From positions 186,001 through 250,000 of the forward strand of contig NZ_AUHC01000005.1 of the NCBI RefSeq assembly GCF_000422985.1: a stretch of 64,000 bases of DNA, written 5' to 3'. Both the position numbers and the translations under genes were made by a program. The notes beneath the pieces are model-generated. The model did not search any database. It saw only the letters and a list, made by a program, of their open reading frames with translations, and had not been told where the DNA came from. Below are positions 27,893-38,190 of this stretch, in pieces (within the stretch, counting starts at the first letter, position 1; each line of letters starts with the position of its first letter). The DNA comes from Erythrobacter cryptus DSM 12079 (lineage in GTDB: Bacteria; Pseudomonadota; Alphaproteobacteria; Sphingomonadales; Sphingomonadaceae).

Positions 27893-29073
27893 GCGGCGCG
27901 GGCGAGGACAAGGCGCTGCGGCCCGCCACCCGGCTGGTGCGCGGCGGGCGGCGCCAGGAATGGACCGGGCCGCTCGTCAACGTGCCGGTGTGCCGCGGCT
28001 CGACCCACCTCTACGAGAGCGAGGCCGCCCGCGCCGCGGCGGGCAAGACCAATGCCGATGGGCAGTTCTTCTATGGTCGGCGCGGCGGGCCGACCCAATG
28101 GGCGCTGGCCGAGGCGCTCACCCAGATCGAGCCGGGGGCGGCCGGAACGGTGCTCTATCCCAGCGGGGTGGCCGCGATTGCCGGGTGCCTCTTGGCGGTG
28201 CTGCGGCCCGGCGATCGCCTGCTGATGGCCGACAATGCCTATGATCCTGCGCGCTCCATGGCGAGCGGGCTGCTTGCGCGCATGGGGGTGACGACCTGCT
28301 TCTTCGACCCGCGCGATCTTGCCGCCTACGAGGCGCTGTTTGCCGAGCCGGTGCGCGCGGTGTGGCTCGAAAGCCCCGGCAGCCTCACCTTCGAGGTTTG
28401 CGATGTGCCCGCGCTTGCCGCCATCGCCCGCAGCCACGGGGCGGTGAGCCTCATCGACAACACCTGGGCAAGCCCGCTCGGCTTTCCCGCGCTCGCCCAT
28501 GGCTGCGACATTGCCATGATGAGCCTGTCGAAGCATGTCGGCGGCCATTCCGATGTGATGATGGGATCAGCGAGCGCGGCCGCGCGCTGGTATGGCGCGC
28601 TGCGCCGCACCTCGCAGGAGCTGGGGCAGGTGGTCTCGCCCGATGATGCCGCGCTCGCCGCCCGGGGCCTCAGAACCATGGGCCTCAGGCTCGAGGCGCA
28701 GACCCGCTCGGCGATAAGGATTGCCACCTTTCTCGAACAACACCCGGCGGTGGCGCGGGTGCTGTGCCCGATGCTCGCTTCCGATCCCGGCCACGCGCTG
28801 TGGCGGCGCGACTTTGCCGGGGGCTGCGGCCTGTTTGCCTTCGTGCTGGCGCGCGACGATCCCGCATCGGCCGCGCGGGTGGTCGATGCGCTTGCGCTGT
28901 TTGGCATCGGCTATTCCTGGGGCGGCTATGAGAGCCTCGCCCTTGCCATCCGGCCCGAGGAACACCGCAGCGTGATGCCGGGGCCAGGCGGCCCGGCGAT
29001 CCGCCTCGCCATCGGGCTGGAGGATCCGGAAGATCTCATCGCCGATCTTGCCCAGGCGCTGGAGCAGGCATGA
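27889..29073 (+). CDS. metC: Cystathionine beta-lyase
   Basis: 394 residues from the ATG at 27889 in the sseA stop. A PLP enzyme of the Cys/Met metabolism family that cleaves cystathionine to homocysteine, pyruvate and ammonia. Seen: TRLVRGGRR, YGRRGGPTQWALAEAL, LYPSGVAAIAG, VWLESPGSLTFEVCD, LIDNTWASPLGF and the Schiff-base lysine in MSLSKHVGGHSDVMMG, with YSWGGYESLAL near the end. The GGYESL and HVGGHSD patterns suit the beta-lyase branch rather than gamma-synthase. Overlaps the mscS-type gene downstream by 4 bases. Confidence 0.92.
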   Translation: MSGAGEDKALRPATRLVRGGRRQEWTGPLVNVPVCRGSTHLYESEAARAAAGKTNADGQFFYGRRGGPTQWALAEALTQIEPGAAGTVLYPSGVAAIAGCLLAVLRPGDRLLMADNAYDPARSMASGLLARMGVTTCFFDPRDLAAYEALFAEPVRAVWLESPGSLTFEVCDVPALAAIARSHGAVSLIDNTWASPLGFPALAHGCDIAMMSLSKHVGGHSDVMMGSASAAARWYGALRRTSQELGQVVSPDDAALAARGLRTMGLRLEAQTRSAIRIATFLEQHPAVARVLCPMLASDPGHALWRRDFAGGCGLFAFVLARDDPASAARVVDALALFGIGYSWGGYESLALAIRPEEHRSVMPGPGGPAIRLAIGLEDPEDLIADLAQALEQA

Positions 29074-30071
29074 TCCCCGCCAGCCCCGCCCCCACCCCCG
29101 CCCCATCGCCCCTGCCGCTTGCCACCCCCATCGGCGAGGAACTGGCCGCGCGCGGCGGGGCGATTGGCGATATTGTGGCGCGGCTCGATGCCGTGGCGAT
29201 CGCACTCGGCCATTTTCGCCTCTCGGCCTTCGATGTGCTCTATGGCCTTGCCGCGATCGGGGTGCTGCTCGCGCTCGCCTGGGGGGCAACCCGGCTCACC
29301 CGCACGCTGCTGCGGCGCCTGCCCGCGCTCGATCGCACCCAGCAGGCGCTGGCCGAGAAGATCGCCACCATCCTCATCTGGGTGATCGCCTTTCTCGTCG
29401 GGGTCGATCTCATCGGGATCGATCTCACCGCGCTCACCGTCTTTTCGGGCGCCTTCGGGCTTGCCATCGGCTTTGGCCTGCAAAAGACCTTCGGCAACCT
29501 CATCGCCGGGATCATCCTCTTGCTCGACAAGTCGATCAAGCCCGGCGACGTGATTGCCGTGGCCGATCAGAGCGGGCAGCACACCTTTGGCCAGATCCGC
29601 AAGATCGGCATCCGCGCGGTCTCGGTCACCACCAGGGATGAGCGCGAATACCTCATCCCCAACGAGAACCTGATGATCAATCAGGTGGAAAACTGGTCCT
29701 ATTCCTCGCGCAACGTGCGGGTGCAGGTGCCGGTGGGGGTGAGCTATGAGGCCGACATGGCGCTGGCCGAGCGGCTGATGCTCGAGGCCGCCGCCGCCGC
29801 GCCGCGGGTGCTGGCCGATCCGCCGCCGGCGGTGTGGTGGACGGGCTTTGGCGACAATGCGGTGGAGTTCACCATTCATTGCTGGATCAACGATCCCGAA
29901 CAGGGGGTGGGCAATGTCCGCAGCGACGTGCTGCGGCGGCTGTGGGCGCTGTTCCACGAGCACGGGATCGGCCTGCCCTATCCCCAGCGCGATGTGCACC
30001 TCAAGCCCGGCGCGCCGCTCGAAGCGCTGATAGAAGCGCTTCAGCGCCGCACCCCGCCGGCCGGGCAATAG
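29070..30071 (+). CDS. MscS-family mechanosensitive ion channel
   Basis: 333 residues. Two or three membrane helices are visible: about 51-70, 90-110, and the pore helix region FSGAFGLAIGFGLQKTFGNLIAGIILLLDKSIKPGD, the hallmark of MscS channels. The beta domain follows (GQIRKIGIRAVSVTTRDEREYLIPNENLMINQVENWSYS), then the cytoplasmic cage. It would release solutes on hypo-osmotic shock at the inner membrane. The coding start overlaps metC by 4 bases; linkage to sulfur genes looks positional, not functional. A 67-base gap separates it from cobA. Confidence 0.92.
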   Translation: MIPASPAPTPAPSPLPLATPIGEELAARGGAIGDIVARLDAVAIALGHFRLSAFDVLYGLAAIGVLLALAWGATRLTRTLLRRLPALDRTQQALAEKIATILIWVIAFLVGVDLIGIDLTALTVFSGAFGLAIGFGLQKTFGNLIAGIILLLDKSIKPGDVIAVADQSGQHTFGQIRKIGIRAVSVTTRDEREYLIPNENLMINQVENWSYSSRNVRVQVPVGVSYEADMALAERLMLEAAAAAPRVLADPPPAVWWTGFGDNAVEFTIHCWINDPEQGVGNVRSDVLRRLWALFHEHGIGLPYPQRDVHLKPGAPLEALIEALQRRTPPAGQ

Positions 30072-30138
30072 CTGGGCTTCATCCGGGCCAATCCTTTCTC
30101 GCTGGCACGCGCGCGCGTCCTCGCCCATCTCATGGGCC

Positions 30139-30897
30139 ATGCTGCAGCCGCGCACCCTTTATCTCGTCGGCGCCGGGCCGGGCCCGGTGGACCTGCTCAC
30201 CCTGCGCGCCGCGCGCCTCATCGCCGCGGCCGAGGTGATCGTCCATGATGGCCTCATCGGCCCCGACATCCTCGGCCTTGCCCGCCCCGAGGCGCGGCTG
30301 ATCTCGGTGGCCAAGCGCCGCGCCCGCCACACCCTGCCGCAGGAGGAGATCAACGCCCTGCTGGTGCGCGAGGCGCTCGCCGGGCGCATGGTGGTGCGCC
30401 TCAAGGGCGGCGATCCGCTGATCTTCGGGCGCGGGGGCGAGGAGGCCGAGGCCGCCCGCGCCGCCGGGCTTGCGGTCGAGATCGTGCCCGGCATCAGCGC
30501 CGCCAATGGCGCGGCGGCCGCCGCCGGGATCGCGCTCACCCACCGCGAGGCGGCAAGCATCGTCAGCTTCGTCGCCGGGCAGTGCAAGGGCCTTTCCGAG
30601 CAGGACTGGTCGGGCCTGGCTGGCAAGGGGCGCACGCTCGTCATCTACATGGGGATCGCCACCGCGCCGCAGATCGCCGAGAAGCTGATCGCCGACGGGC
30701 TCGCCCCCGACATGCCGATCGCCATTGTCGAGAACGCCGCCCGGCCCGAAATGCGGGTGCTGCGCGGGCTGCTCGCCGGCCTTCCCGATCTCGTCGCCCG
30801 CGAAGCGGTCAAAAGCCCCGCGCTCATCATCATCGGCGAAGTCGCCGCGCGCGATGAAGCCGCGCTCAGCGCGCTCGCGCGGGAGGCGGCGGCATGA
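30139..30897 (+). CDS. cobA: Uroporphyrinogen-III C-methyltransferase
   Basis: 252 residues. It uses SAM to methylate uroporphyrinogen III at C-2 and C-7, giving precorrin-2 for siroheme (and B12). Seen: the SUMT N-terminus TLYLVGAGPGPVDLLTLRAARLI, VRLKGGDPLIFGRGGEEAEA, VEIVPGISAANGAAAAAGI, LTHREAASIVSFVAG and VENAARPEMR. The gene directly precedes DUF2849 and cysI, so its product is most likely for the siroheme of sulfite reductase. Single-domain type, without the CysG dehydrogenase-chelatase part. Overlaps DUF2849 by 4 bases. Confidence 0.93.
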   Translation: MLQPRTLYLVGAGPGPVDLLTLRAARLIAAAEVIVHDGLIGPDILGLARPEARLISVAKRRARHTLPQEEINALLVREALAGRMVVRLKGGDPLIFGRGGEEAEAARAAGLAVEIVPGISAANGAAAAAGIALTHREAASIVSFVAGQCKGLSEQDWSGLAGKGRTLVIYMGIATAPQIAEKLIADGLAPDMPIAIVENAARPEMRVLRGLLAGLPDLVAREAVKSPALIIIGEVAARDEAALSALAREAAA

Positions 30898-31193
30898 GGA
30901 TCATCACCGGCAACGATCTGCGCACCGGGGCGGTGGTGTGGTGGACGGGCAGCGGCTGGTCGCGCTTTGTCGATGATGCCATCGATGCGGGCGATGCAGC
31001 CGAGGAGATCATGGCGCGCGAGGAAGCCGCGCGCCGGGTCAACGTGCCCTATGTCTGCGAGGCGAGCCGCGATGCACAGGGCCATGTGCGCCCCGCGCAT
31101 ATCAAGGACCGGGTGCGCGCGCTGGGGCCGACGGTGCGGCGCGACCTTGCCGTGCCCACCGCGGCCAGGACCGGATGGGACTGGGTGATCTGA
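30894..31193 (+). CDS. DUF2849 protein, sulfite-reductase operon accessory
   Basis: 99 residues. The start MRIITGNDLRTGAVVWWTGSGW and the AEEIMAREEAARRVNVPYV middle match DUF2849, a small alphaproteobacterial family that regularly precedes cysI. Its role is unknown; co-occurrence suggests assembly or electron delivery for sulfite reductase. It overlaps cobA by 4 bases and is 1 base from cysI, so the genes are translationally linked. Confidence 0.85.
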   Translation: MRIITGNDLRTGAVVWWTGSGWSRFVDDAIDAGDAAEEIMAREEAARRVNVPYVCEASRDAQGHVRPAHIKDRVRALGPTVRRDLAVPTAARTGWDWVI

Positions 31194-31194
31194 C

Positions 31195-32826
31195 ATGTAT
31201 CGCTATGACCATTATGACCAGGCCATGGTCGAGGCCCGGGTCGCCGAGTTCCGCGACCAGACCCGCCGCCGGCTCGAGGGCAAGCTCACCGAGGAGCAGT
31301 TCAAGCCGCTGCGGCTGATGAACGGGCTTTACCTCCAGCTCCACGCCTACATGCTGCGCGTCGCCATCCCCTATGGCACGCTTTCAAGCCGCCAGCTCGA
31401 GATGCTCGCCACCATCGCCGACAAGTATGATCGCGGCTATGGCCATTTCACCACCCGGCAGAACATCCAGTTCAACTGGATCCGGCTTGAAGATGCGCCC
31501 GATGCTCTGGCTGACCTCGCCACGGTGGAGATGCACGCGATCCAGACCAGCGGCAATTGCATCCGCAACATCTCCTGCGATCACTTCGCCGGGGCGGCGG
31601 CGGACGAGATCGCCGATCCGCGCCCCTATGCCGAACTGCTGCGCCAGTGGTCGAGCTTCCACCCCGAGTTCAGCTACCTGCCGCGCAAGTTCAAGATCGC
31701 CGTGATCGCCTCCGAAAGGGACCGCGCGGCGATGCGCCTGCATGATATCGGCATCCGCCTCGTCACGCGCGGCGGCGCGCTCGGCGCCCAGTTCTATGTT
31801 GGCGGGGGCATGGGCCGCACCCCGATGATCGCGCCCTTGATCCGCGATTTCGTGCCGATCGATCAGTTCATCACCTATGCCGAGGCGGTGCTGCGGGTCT
31901 ATAACCGCTATGGCCGGCGCGACAACAAGTACAAGGCGCGCATCAAGATCCTCGTCCATGAGCTTGGGGCCGAGGCCTTCCGCCGCGAGGTCGAGGCCGA
32001 GTTTGCCCACCTCATCGAGGTGGGGGTGGAGCCGCCGCGCGCCGAGCTGGAACGGATCAAGGCCCATTTTGCCGATCCGCCCTTTGCCGAAGGGCCAACC
32101 ACGATCGACGCGGGCGATCCCGCCTTTGCCCGCTGGGTTGAACGCAACACCCATGCGCACAGGCACCCGGCCTATGTCTCGGCGATCATTAGCCTCAAGC
32201 CCGCGGGCGGCATTCCCGGCGATGCCAGCGCGGCGCAGATGCGCCTGGTGGCCGAGCTCGCGCGCCAATACAGCTTTGACGAGGTCAGGGTGATGCACAC
32301 CCAGAACCTGCTGCTTCCCCATGTCGCCAAGGCCGATCTGCCGGCGCTGTGGCAGGCGCTCGCGCGGGCAGGGCTGGCCAGCGCCAATATCGACACGATC
32401 GAGGATATCATCGCCTGCCCCGGGCTTGACTATTGCAGCCTGGCCAATGCCCGCTCGATCCCGCTCGCCCAGCGCCTTTCCGAACGCTTTGCCGCAACCG
32501 GGCGCAGCGCGGTGCTGGGCGAGCTCAAGCTCAAGATCTCGGGCTGCATCAATGCCTGCGGGCACCACCATGCCGGGCACATCGGCATCCTCGGCGTCGA
32601 CAAGAAGGGGCGCGAGAACTACCAGCTCTCGCTCGGCGGCAGCGAGGCCGAGGATGTGAGCCTTGCCCGGATCACCGGCCCCGGCTTTGACGAGGACGGG
32701 GTGATCGCCGCGGTCGAGAAGGCGACCGAGGTCTATCTTGCCGAGCGCAAGGAGGGCGAGCGCTTCCTCGATACCTATCGCCGCATCGGCATGGAACCGT
32801 TCAAGGAGGCGATCTATGGCGGATGA
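31195..32826 (+). CDS. cysI: Sulfite reductase hemoprotein (nitrite/sulfite reductase family)
   Basis: 543 residues. A siroheme/[4Fe-4S] enzyme that reduces sulfite to sulfide for cysteine synthesis. The cluster-siroheme ligands are in CPGLDYCSLANA and ISGCINACGHHHAGHIG. Earlier motifs are YGHFTTRQNIQFNWI and TSGNCIRNISCDHFAG. No flavoprotein CysJ gene is nearby, so electrons probably come from ferredoxin or another donor. Neighbours cobA (siroheme), DUF2849, DUF934 and cysH mark this as the assimilatory sulfur operon and argue for sulfite rather than nitrite as substrate. Confidence 0.94.
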   Translation: MYRYDHYDQAMVEARVAEFRDQTRRRLEGKLTEEQFKPLRLMNGLYLQLHAYMLRVAIPYGTLSSRQLEMLATIADKYDRGYGHFTTRQNIQFNWIRLEDAPDALADLATVEMHAIQTSGNCIRNISCDHFAGAAADEIADPRPYAELLRQWSSFHPEFSYLPRKFKIAVIASERDRAAMRLHDIGIRLVTRGGALGAQFYVGGGMGRTPMIAPLIRDFVPIDQFITYAEAVLRVYNRYGRRDNKYKARIKILVHELGAEAFRREVEAEFAHLIEVGVEPPRAELERIKAHFADPPFAEGPTTIDAGDPAFARWVERNTHAHRHPAYVSAIISLKPAGGIPGDASAAQMRLVAELARQYSFDEVRVMHTQNLLLPHVAKADLPALWQALARAGLASANIDTIEDIIACPGLDYCSLANARSIPLAQRLSERFAATGRSAVLGELKLKISGCINACGHHHAGHIGILGVDKKGRENYQLSLGGSEAEDVSLARITGPGFDEDGVIAAVEKATEVYLAERKEGERFLDTYRRIGMEPFKEAIYGG

Positions 32827-33283
32827 TCTTGGCGCCTCGCCCGATGTGGTGCAGCTGCGCTTTCGCAGCGACGAGCCGGTCGATCACGCCGCGGTGACGG
32901 TGGACGCCGCGATCGAGCAGAGCAATGCCACCGCGGTGCGGATCGAGCCGGGCGATGATGCGCGGCTGCTGCTGCCGGTGCTGGAGCGCCTCGCGCTGAT
33001 CGAGATCAACTTTCCCGCCTTCACCGATGGGCGCGGCTATTCCGCCGCGCGCATCCTGCGCGAGGCCGGATATAAGGGCGAGCTGCGCGCGGTGGGCGAT
33101 TTCGGGGTCGATCAGCTTTCGCACCTGGTGCGCTGCGGCTTTGACAGCTTCGCCCCCGACCGCCGGCTCGACGAGGCCGATGCGTGCCGGGCGCTCGCCA
33201 CCTGGGCCCATGTCTATCAACCTGCTGCCGACCGGATCATGTCCGGCCGGCGCACCATTGCCGAGCTGCGCCATGACGGCTGA
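32816..33283 (+). CDS. DUF934 protein, sulfite-reductase operon accessory
   Basis: 155 residues from the ATG at 32816, 11 bases inside cysI. DUF934 features: INFPAFTDGRGYSAARILRE in the middle, then YKGELRAVGDFGVDQL and RCGFDSFAPD. The family is found with sulfite reductase in many proteobacteria; its biochemical role is not established. Its end overlaps cysH by 11 bases. No metal-ligand or membrane motif is apparent. Confidence 0.88.
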   Translation: MADDLGASPDVVQLRFRSDEPVDHAAVTVDAAIEQSNATAVRIEPGDDARLLLPVLERLALIEINFPAFTDGRGYSAARILREAGYKGELRAVGDFGVDQLSHLVRCGFDSFAPDRRLDEADACRALATWAHVYQPAADRIMSGRRTIAELRHDG

Positions 33284-34073
33284 AACCCCCTCCCCCGCTT
33301 CTGCCACTTCCGCCGCCGCCAGCGGCGATCGCGCCCGCGACCGGCTCGATCTTGCCCCGCGCTTCACCGCGCATGATGCCTTGCGGCTGAACCGCATGTT
33401 CCGCGGCAGCAGCACGCAGGAAATGCTCGAAGCGGTGATCCGCGATGGCCTTGCTGGCGAGCTCGCGGTGGTCTCGAGCTTCGGGGCGGAAAGCGCGGTG
33501 CTGCTGCACCTTGTCGCCAGCGTTGATCCGCGCCTGCCGGTGCTGTTCCTCGACACGGGCAAGCATTTTGCCGAGACCCTGGCCTATCGCGATCTGTTGG
33601 TGGAGCGGCTCGGTCTCAACCTCGTGGTGCTCACCCCCGATCCGCAGGACCTTGCCAGCCGCGATGCCACTGGCCTCAGGTGGTCCTACGATCCGGATGG
33701 CTGCTGCGAGATCAGGAAGGTGCGCCCGCTGGAGAAGGCGCTTTCGGCCTATGATGCGAGCTTCACCGGGCGCAAGGCCTTCCAGGCGGCGACCCGCGCC
33801 CATCTGCCGCGCTTCGAGATCGACACGTCCGATGCCCAGGGGCGGCTCAAGATCAACCCGCTGATCGACTGGTCTGCCGCGGATATTGCCGCCTATTTCG
33901 AGGCCCACGATCTGCCACGCCACCCGCTGGTGGCCCAGGGCTATCCCTCGATCGGCTGTTCGCCCTGCACCAGCCAGGTGGCGCCGGGGGAAGACCCGCG
34001 CTCGGGCCGCTGGAAGGGCTGGGACAAGACCGAGTGCGGCATCCACAAGCCGGGCGAGGAACCTTTCCTCTAA
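33273..34073 (+). CDS. cysH: Adenylyl-sulfate (APS) reductase, [4Fe-4S] type
   Basis: 266 residues from the ATG at 33273. It reduces activated sulfate to sulfite with thioredoxin or glutaredoxin. Seen: SSFGAESAVLLHLVA (P-loop-like PPase motif), LFLDTGKHFAETLAYRD, a CC pair in DGCCEIRKVRPLEKAL and a second CxxC in IGCSPCTSQV. The two Cys pairs are the iron-sulfur ligands that separate APS reductases from cluster-free PAPS reductases. KTECGIHKPGEEPFL near the end holds the catalytic Cys. Last gene of the operon; its end overlaps a convergent gene by 4 bases. No cysDN is nearby. Confidence 0.93.
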   Translation: MTAETPSPASATSAAASGDRARDRLDLAPRFTAHDALRLNRMFRGSSTQEMLEAVIRDGLAGELAVVSSFGAESAVLLHLVASVDPRLPVLFLDTGKHFAETLAYRDLLVERLGLNLVVLTPDPQDLASRDATGLRWSYDPDGCCEIRKVRPLEKALSAYDASFTGRKAFQAATRAHLPRFEIDTSDAQGRLKINPLIDWSAADIAAYFEAHDLPRHPLVAQGYPSIGCSPCTSQVAPGEDPRSGRWKGWDKTECGIHKPGEEPFL

Positions 34074-35014
34074 AGCCACCTTTCGCGCCGATACCACTCG
34101 GCGGTGGCCATCAGCCCCTCCTCGCCGGCAATGCGCGGGCCCCACAAGGCGGGCGGCGGGCGGCGGTCGGAGCGCACCACCCAATTGGGATGGCACATGT
34201 AGCCGACCCGGTCGGGGGTGAGCTTGGCCCTGTCACCGCGCGCCAGCCGGTCAGCGGCAGCCGCAGCCGCGAGCACCGCGCGCGGCAGATGCGGGGCGAG
34301 CACGCGCCGGCGCCCCACCGCCCGGCCGATCGCCTGGGCCAGCTCCTTGTGGCTCCACCCGCCCTCGCGCCCATCATCGGGCTCATAGACTTTCCTGCTT
34401 GCCTCTCCTGCCGCTCCGCTGCTTGAGGAGGCGGCAAGGGCAACCAGCAGCGCGGCCAGATCAGCCGCATGGATGATCGAGGTCGCCCCGCCCGGCGGCA
34501 GCGGCACCAGCCCCCAGCGTGCCGCACGGAACAGCTCGAGCATGTCCGTGTCGCGCGGGCCATAAACCGCCGGGGGGCGCACTGTGGTCCAGTCAAGCGC
34601 AGAGGCCTCGACCAGCGCCTCGGCCCGCGCCTTGGAGGCGCCATAGGACGACAGCTCGGGCCGGCGCGCCGCGAGCGAGGAGACGAACACCAGCCGCCCC
34701 ACCCCCGCCGCGGCCATGGCGGCGATCACATGGGCGGTGCCGGTGACATTGGCGGCCTCGAACTGCGCCGGATCGGGGGTGTTGGTCAGCCCGGCAATGT
34801 GGATCACCACATCGGCGCCCTGCACCAGCGCGCCAAGCGCCGCCCGATCGGCGAGATCGCCGCGCACCCAGGTGACGCCCGCCTGCGGCGGCTGATCGCG
34901 CCGGGTGAGCGCGCGCACCGCGTGCCCCGCAGCCAGCGCGGCCTCGAGCGTGTGGCTGCCGACAAAGCCGGTGGCGCCGGTGATCGCCACAACAGGCTGG
35001 GGCGCAAGGCTCAC
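34070..35014 (-). CDS. NAD(P)-binding extended-SDR/epimerase-like protein
   Basis: 314 residues. The N-terminus VVAITGATGFVGSHTLEAAL is the GxxGxxG Rossmann loop; VIHIAGLTN, VFVSSLAARR and SSYGASKARAEAL give the Ser and Tyr-x3-Lys site of extended SDRs (YGASK). TTVRPPAVYGPRD follows. The closest functional group is nucleotide-sugar epimerases/dehydratases or NAD-dependent dehydratases of the sphingomonad type; substrate unknown. Its ATG overlaps the proB stop, so it is co-transcribed with obgE and proB. Confidence 0.85.
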   Translation of the reverse strand: MSLAPQPVVAITGATGFVGSHTLEAALAAGHAVRALTRRDQPPQAGVTWVRGDLADRAALGALVQGADVVIHIAGLTNTPDPAQFEAANVTGTAHVIAAMAAAGVGRLVFVSSLAARRPELSSYGASKARAEALVEASALDWTTVRPPAVYGPRDTDMLELFRAARWGLVPLPPGGATSIIHAADLAALLVALAASSSSGAAGEASRKVYEPDDGREGGWSHKELAQAIGRAVGRRRVLAPHLPRAVLAAAAAADRLARGDRAKLTPDRVGYMCHPNWVVRSDRRPPPALWGPRIAGEEGLMATAEWYRRERWL

Positions 35015-36135
35015 AGCAGCACCAGGTGATCGCGGTGCACCACGCAGGAGCGCGGGGCATAGCCGAGCCTTTCGGCCTGCTCCTCGGCGCGCTTGCCGGC
35101 GATCAGCTTGATCTCGGCGGCATCATATTCAGCGAGGCCCTGCGCCAGCTTCTCGCCCTTGAGGCTGAGGATGCTGACAAGATCCCCGCGGCGGAAATTG
35201 CCCGCCACCCCGACGATCCCGGCAGCCAGCAGGCTCGCCCCGCCCTTGAGCGCCGCCGCGCAGCCGGCATCGACGCGCAGCTCGCCCGCCGGGGCGAGCC
35301 GCCCGCCCAGCCAGGCCTTGCGCGCCGAGGCGGCGCTCACCGGCAAAAACAGCGTGCCGGTGCCGCTCGCCAGCGCTTGGCTGATCGGCGCCTCGTGGGT
35401 GCCATTGAGGATCGCCAGCGCAATCCCGGCGCGGGTGGCGATCTGCGCGGCCTGGAGCTTGGAGACCATGCCGCCCGAGCCAAGCCCCGAGGAGGAAGCC
35501 CCGCTCGCCATCGCCATCACCTCAGGCGTTACCGCCTCGACCAGCGGGATGAGCCGCGCGCCCTCGGCGCGCGGATCGCGGTCATACAGCCCGTCAACGT
35601 CTGACAAGAGCAGCACCAGATCGGCCGCGGCCGCCTGCGCCACCCGCGCGGCGAGGCGATCATTGTCGCCGAAGCGGATTTCCTCGGTGGCGACCGAATC
35701 GTTCTCGTTGATTACCGGGATCACCCCGGCCTCGAGCAACCTATCGAGCGTCGCCGCGGCGTTGAGATAGCGCCGCCGATCCTCAAGATCGCCGAGCGTG
35801 AGCAGCATCTGCGCGGCCATGATCCCCTCGCCGCCAAGCGCGCGGCTCCAAAGGTCAGCAAGCGCGATCTGGCCGACCGCGGCGGCGGCCTGGGCATCGG
35901 CGAGGCTGCCGCGCCCGCCCTTGGGCAGCGAGAGCCGCGCCGCCCCCAGCGCGATCGCCCCGGAACTGACCACGATCACCTGCGCGCCGCCCTGGCGCAG
36001 GCGCGCGAGATCGCCGGCAAGCCGGGCAAGCCAGTGGCTGCGCGGCGCCCCGCCGCCCACCAGCAGCGCCGAGCCGATCTTGACCACGATTCGCCGCGCG
36101 GCGGGAATGTCAGCCAGACCCTGCACCCCGATCAC
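35011..36135 (-). CDS. proB: Glutamate 5-kinase with PUA domain
   Basis: 374 residues. It phosphorylates glutamate as the first step of proline synthesis. The amino-acid kinase domain shows RRIVVKIGSALLVGG, VSSGAIALGAARL, NENDSVATEEIRFGDNDRLAARVAQ and LLLSDVDGLYDRDP. The C-terminal PUA domain starts near RKAWLGGRLAPAGELRVDAGC. It lies 3 bases after obgE, the frequent obgE-proB arrangement in alphaproteobacteria. The proline pathway ends with proC at 43.4 kb; proA is not in the window. Confidence 0.96.
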   Translation of the reverse strand: MIGVQGLADIPAARRIVVKIGSALLVGGGAPRSHWLARLAGDLARLRQGGAQVIVVSSGAIALGAARLSLPKGGRGSLADAQAAAAVGQIALADLWSRALGGEGIMAAQMLLTLGDLEDRRRYLNAAATLDRLLEAGVIPVINENDSVATEEIRFGDNDRLAARVAQAAAADLVLLLSDVDGLYDRDPRAEGARLIPLVEAVTPEVMAMASGASSSGLGSGGMVSKLQAAQIATRAGIALAILNGTHEAPISQALASGTGTLFLPVSAASARKAWLGGRLAPAGELRVDAGCAAALKGGASLLAAGIVGVAGNFRRGDLVSILSLKGEKLAQGLAEYDAAEIKLIAGKRAEEQAERLGYAPRSCVVHRDHLVLL

Positions 36136-36138
36136 CCC

Positions 36139-37275
<1,137 letters not shown>

Positions 37276-38190
37276 CTAGACCCGCGCGATGAAGCCGGAA
37301 AGCGGCGCCGGCACCGCCTCGGGGCTGTGGATGAGCCAGGCAAGCACCGCCGCGCTTTCCACCAGCCGCGGGCCGGGGCGGTTGAACAAGTGGTGGCCAT
37401 CGACCGCAAACACGCGGCCCTCGCGCACCGCCCGCAGCGCCTGCCATTGCGGCGTCGCGAGCAGCGCGCGCGCCTCGGGCAGGGTCTGGCCGAGCTGATA
37501 GCCGCAGGGCATCAGCGCGATGATATCGGGATCGGCCGCGGCCAGCGCCGCAAAGTCGATGCTGTGCGAATGGACCCCAGGCCGGGCGAGCAGCGGCTCG
37601 CCCCCGGCGGCGCTGATGAGTTCGGGCACCCAATTGCCCGCCACCATCAGCGGATCGAGCCATTCGATCGCAAGGAGCCGCGGGCGCGCAGCCGGGGCGG
37701 GCGGCAGGGCGGCAAGCCCGGCCTCGAAGCGCTGCAGCGCCGCCGCGGCGCGCTCGGGCGCGCCGGCGGCCTCGGCCACGCGGGCAAAATCGCCGCGCAC
37801 ATCGACAAGATCATCGGGCGCGAGCGAGACCAGCCGCGGCGGGGTTCCCACCCAGCTGGCGAGCGCCTCGGCAAGATCGGCCGGGGTGACCGCGCAGACC
37901 GCGCATTGCGCCTGGGTGAGGATCACGTCGGGGCGCAGGGCCTTGAGCAGCGCGGCATCGACATCATAGACCGACAGGCCCTTCTCGACGATCGCCTTCA
38001 CCCGCTCCTCGATCGCGCGCGAGCCGAGGCCTTGCTCGAGCTTGGTCGCGGTGCACACCGGCAGGGCGCTGACCTCGGGCGGAAAATCGCATTCGTGCGA
38101 ACGCCCGACGAGGCAATCGCCCAGACCCAGCGCCACGGCGATCTCGGTGGCGCTGGGCAGGAGCGAGACGATCCGCGGCCGCGCGCTCAT
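37276..38190 (-). CDS. BtuF-like cobalamin-binding protein, no signal peptide
   Basis: 304 residues from the ATG at 38188-38190. The sequence has the BtuF/TroA-type opening RIVSLLPSATEIAVALGLGD and CLVGRSHECDFPPEV, then ALRPDVILTQAQCAVCAVTP. In bacteria these bind cobalamin or other corrinoids for transport. No secretory signal is visible in front of RIVSLLPS, which is odd for a periplasmic binding protein; it may act in the cytoplasm. Its ATG overlaps the stop of the small membrane protein gene, so it belongs to the btuB operon. BtuC and BtuD are absent from the window. Confidence 0.82.
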   Translation of the reverse strand: MSARPRIVSLLPSATEIAVALGLGDCLVGRSHECDFPPEVSALPVCTATKLEQGLGSRAIEERVKAIVEKGLSVYDVDAALLKALRPDVILTQAQCAVCAVTPADLAEALASWVGTPPRLVSLAPDDLVDVRGDFARVAEAAGAPERAAAALQRFEAGLAALPPAPAARPRLLAIEWLDPLMVAGNWVPELISAAGGEPLLARPGVHSHSIDFAALAAADPDIIALMPCGYQLGQTLPEARALLATPQWQALRAVREGRVFAVDGHHLFNRPGPRLVESAAVLAWLIHSPEAVPAPLSGFIARV

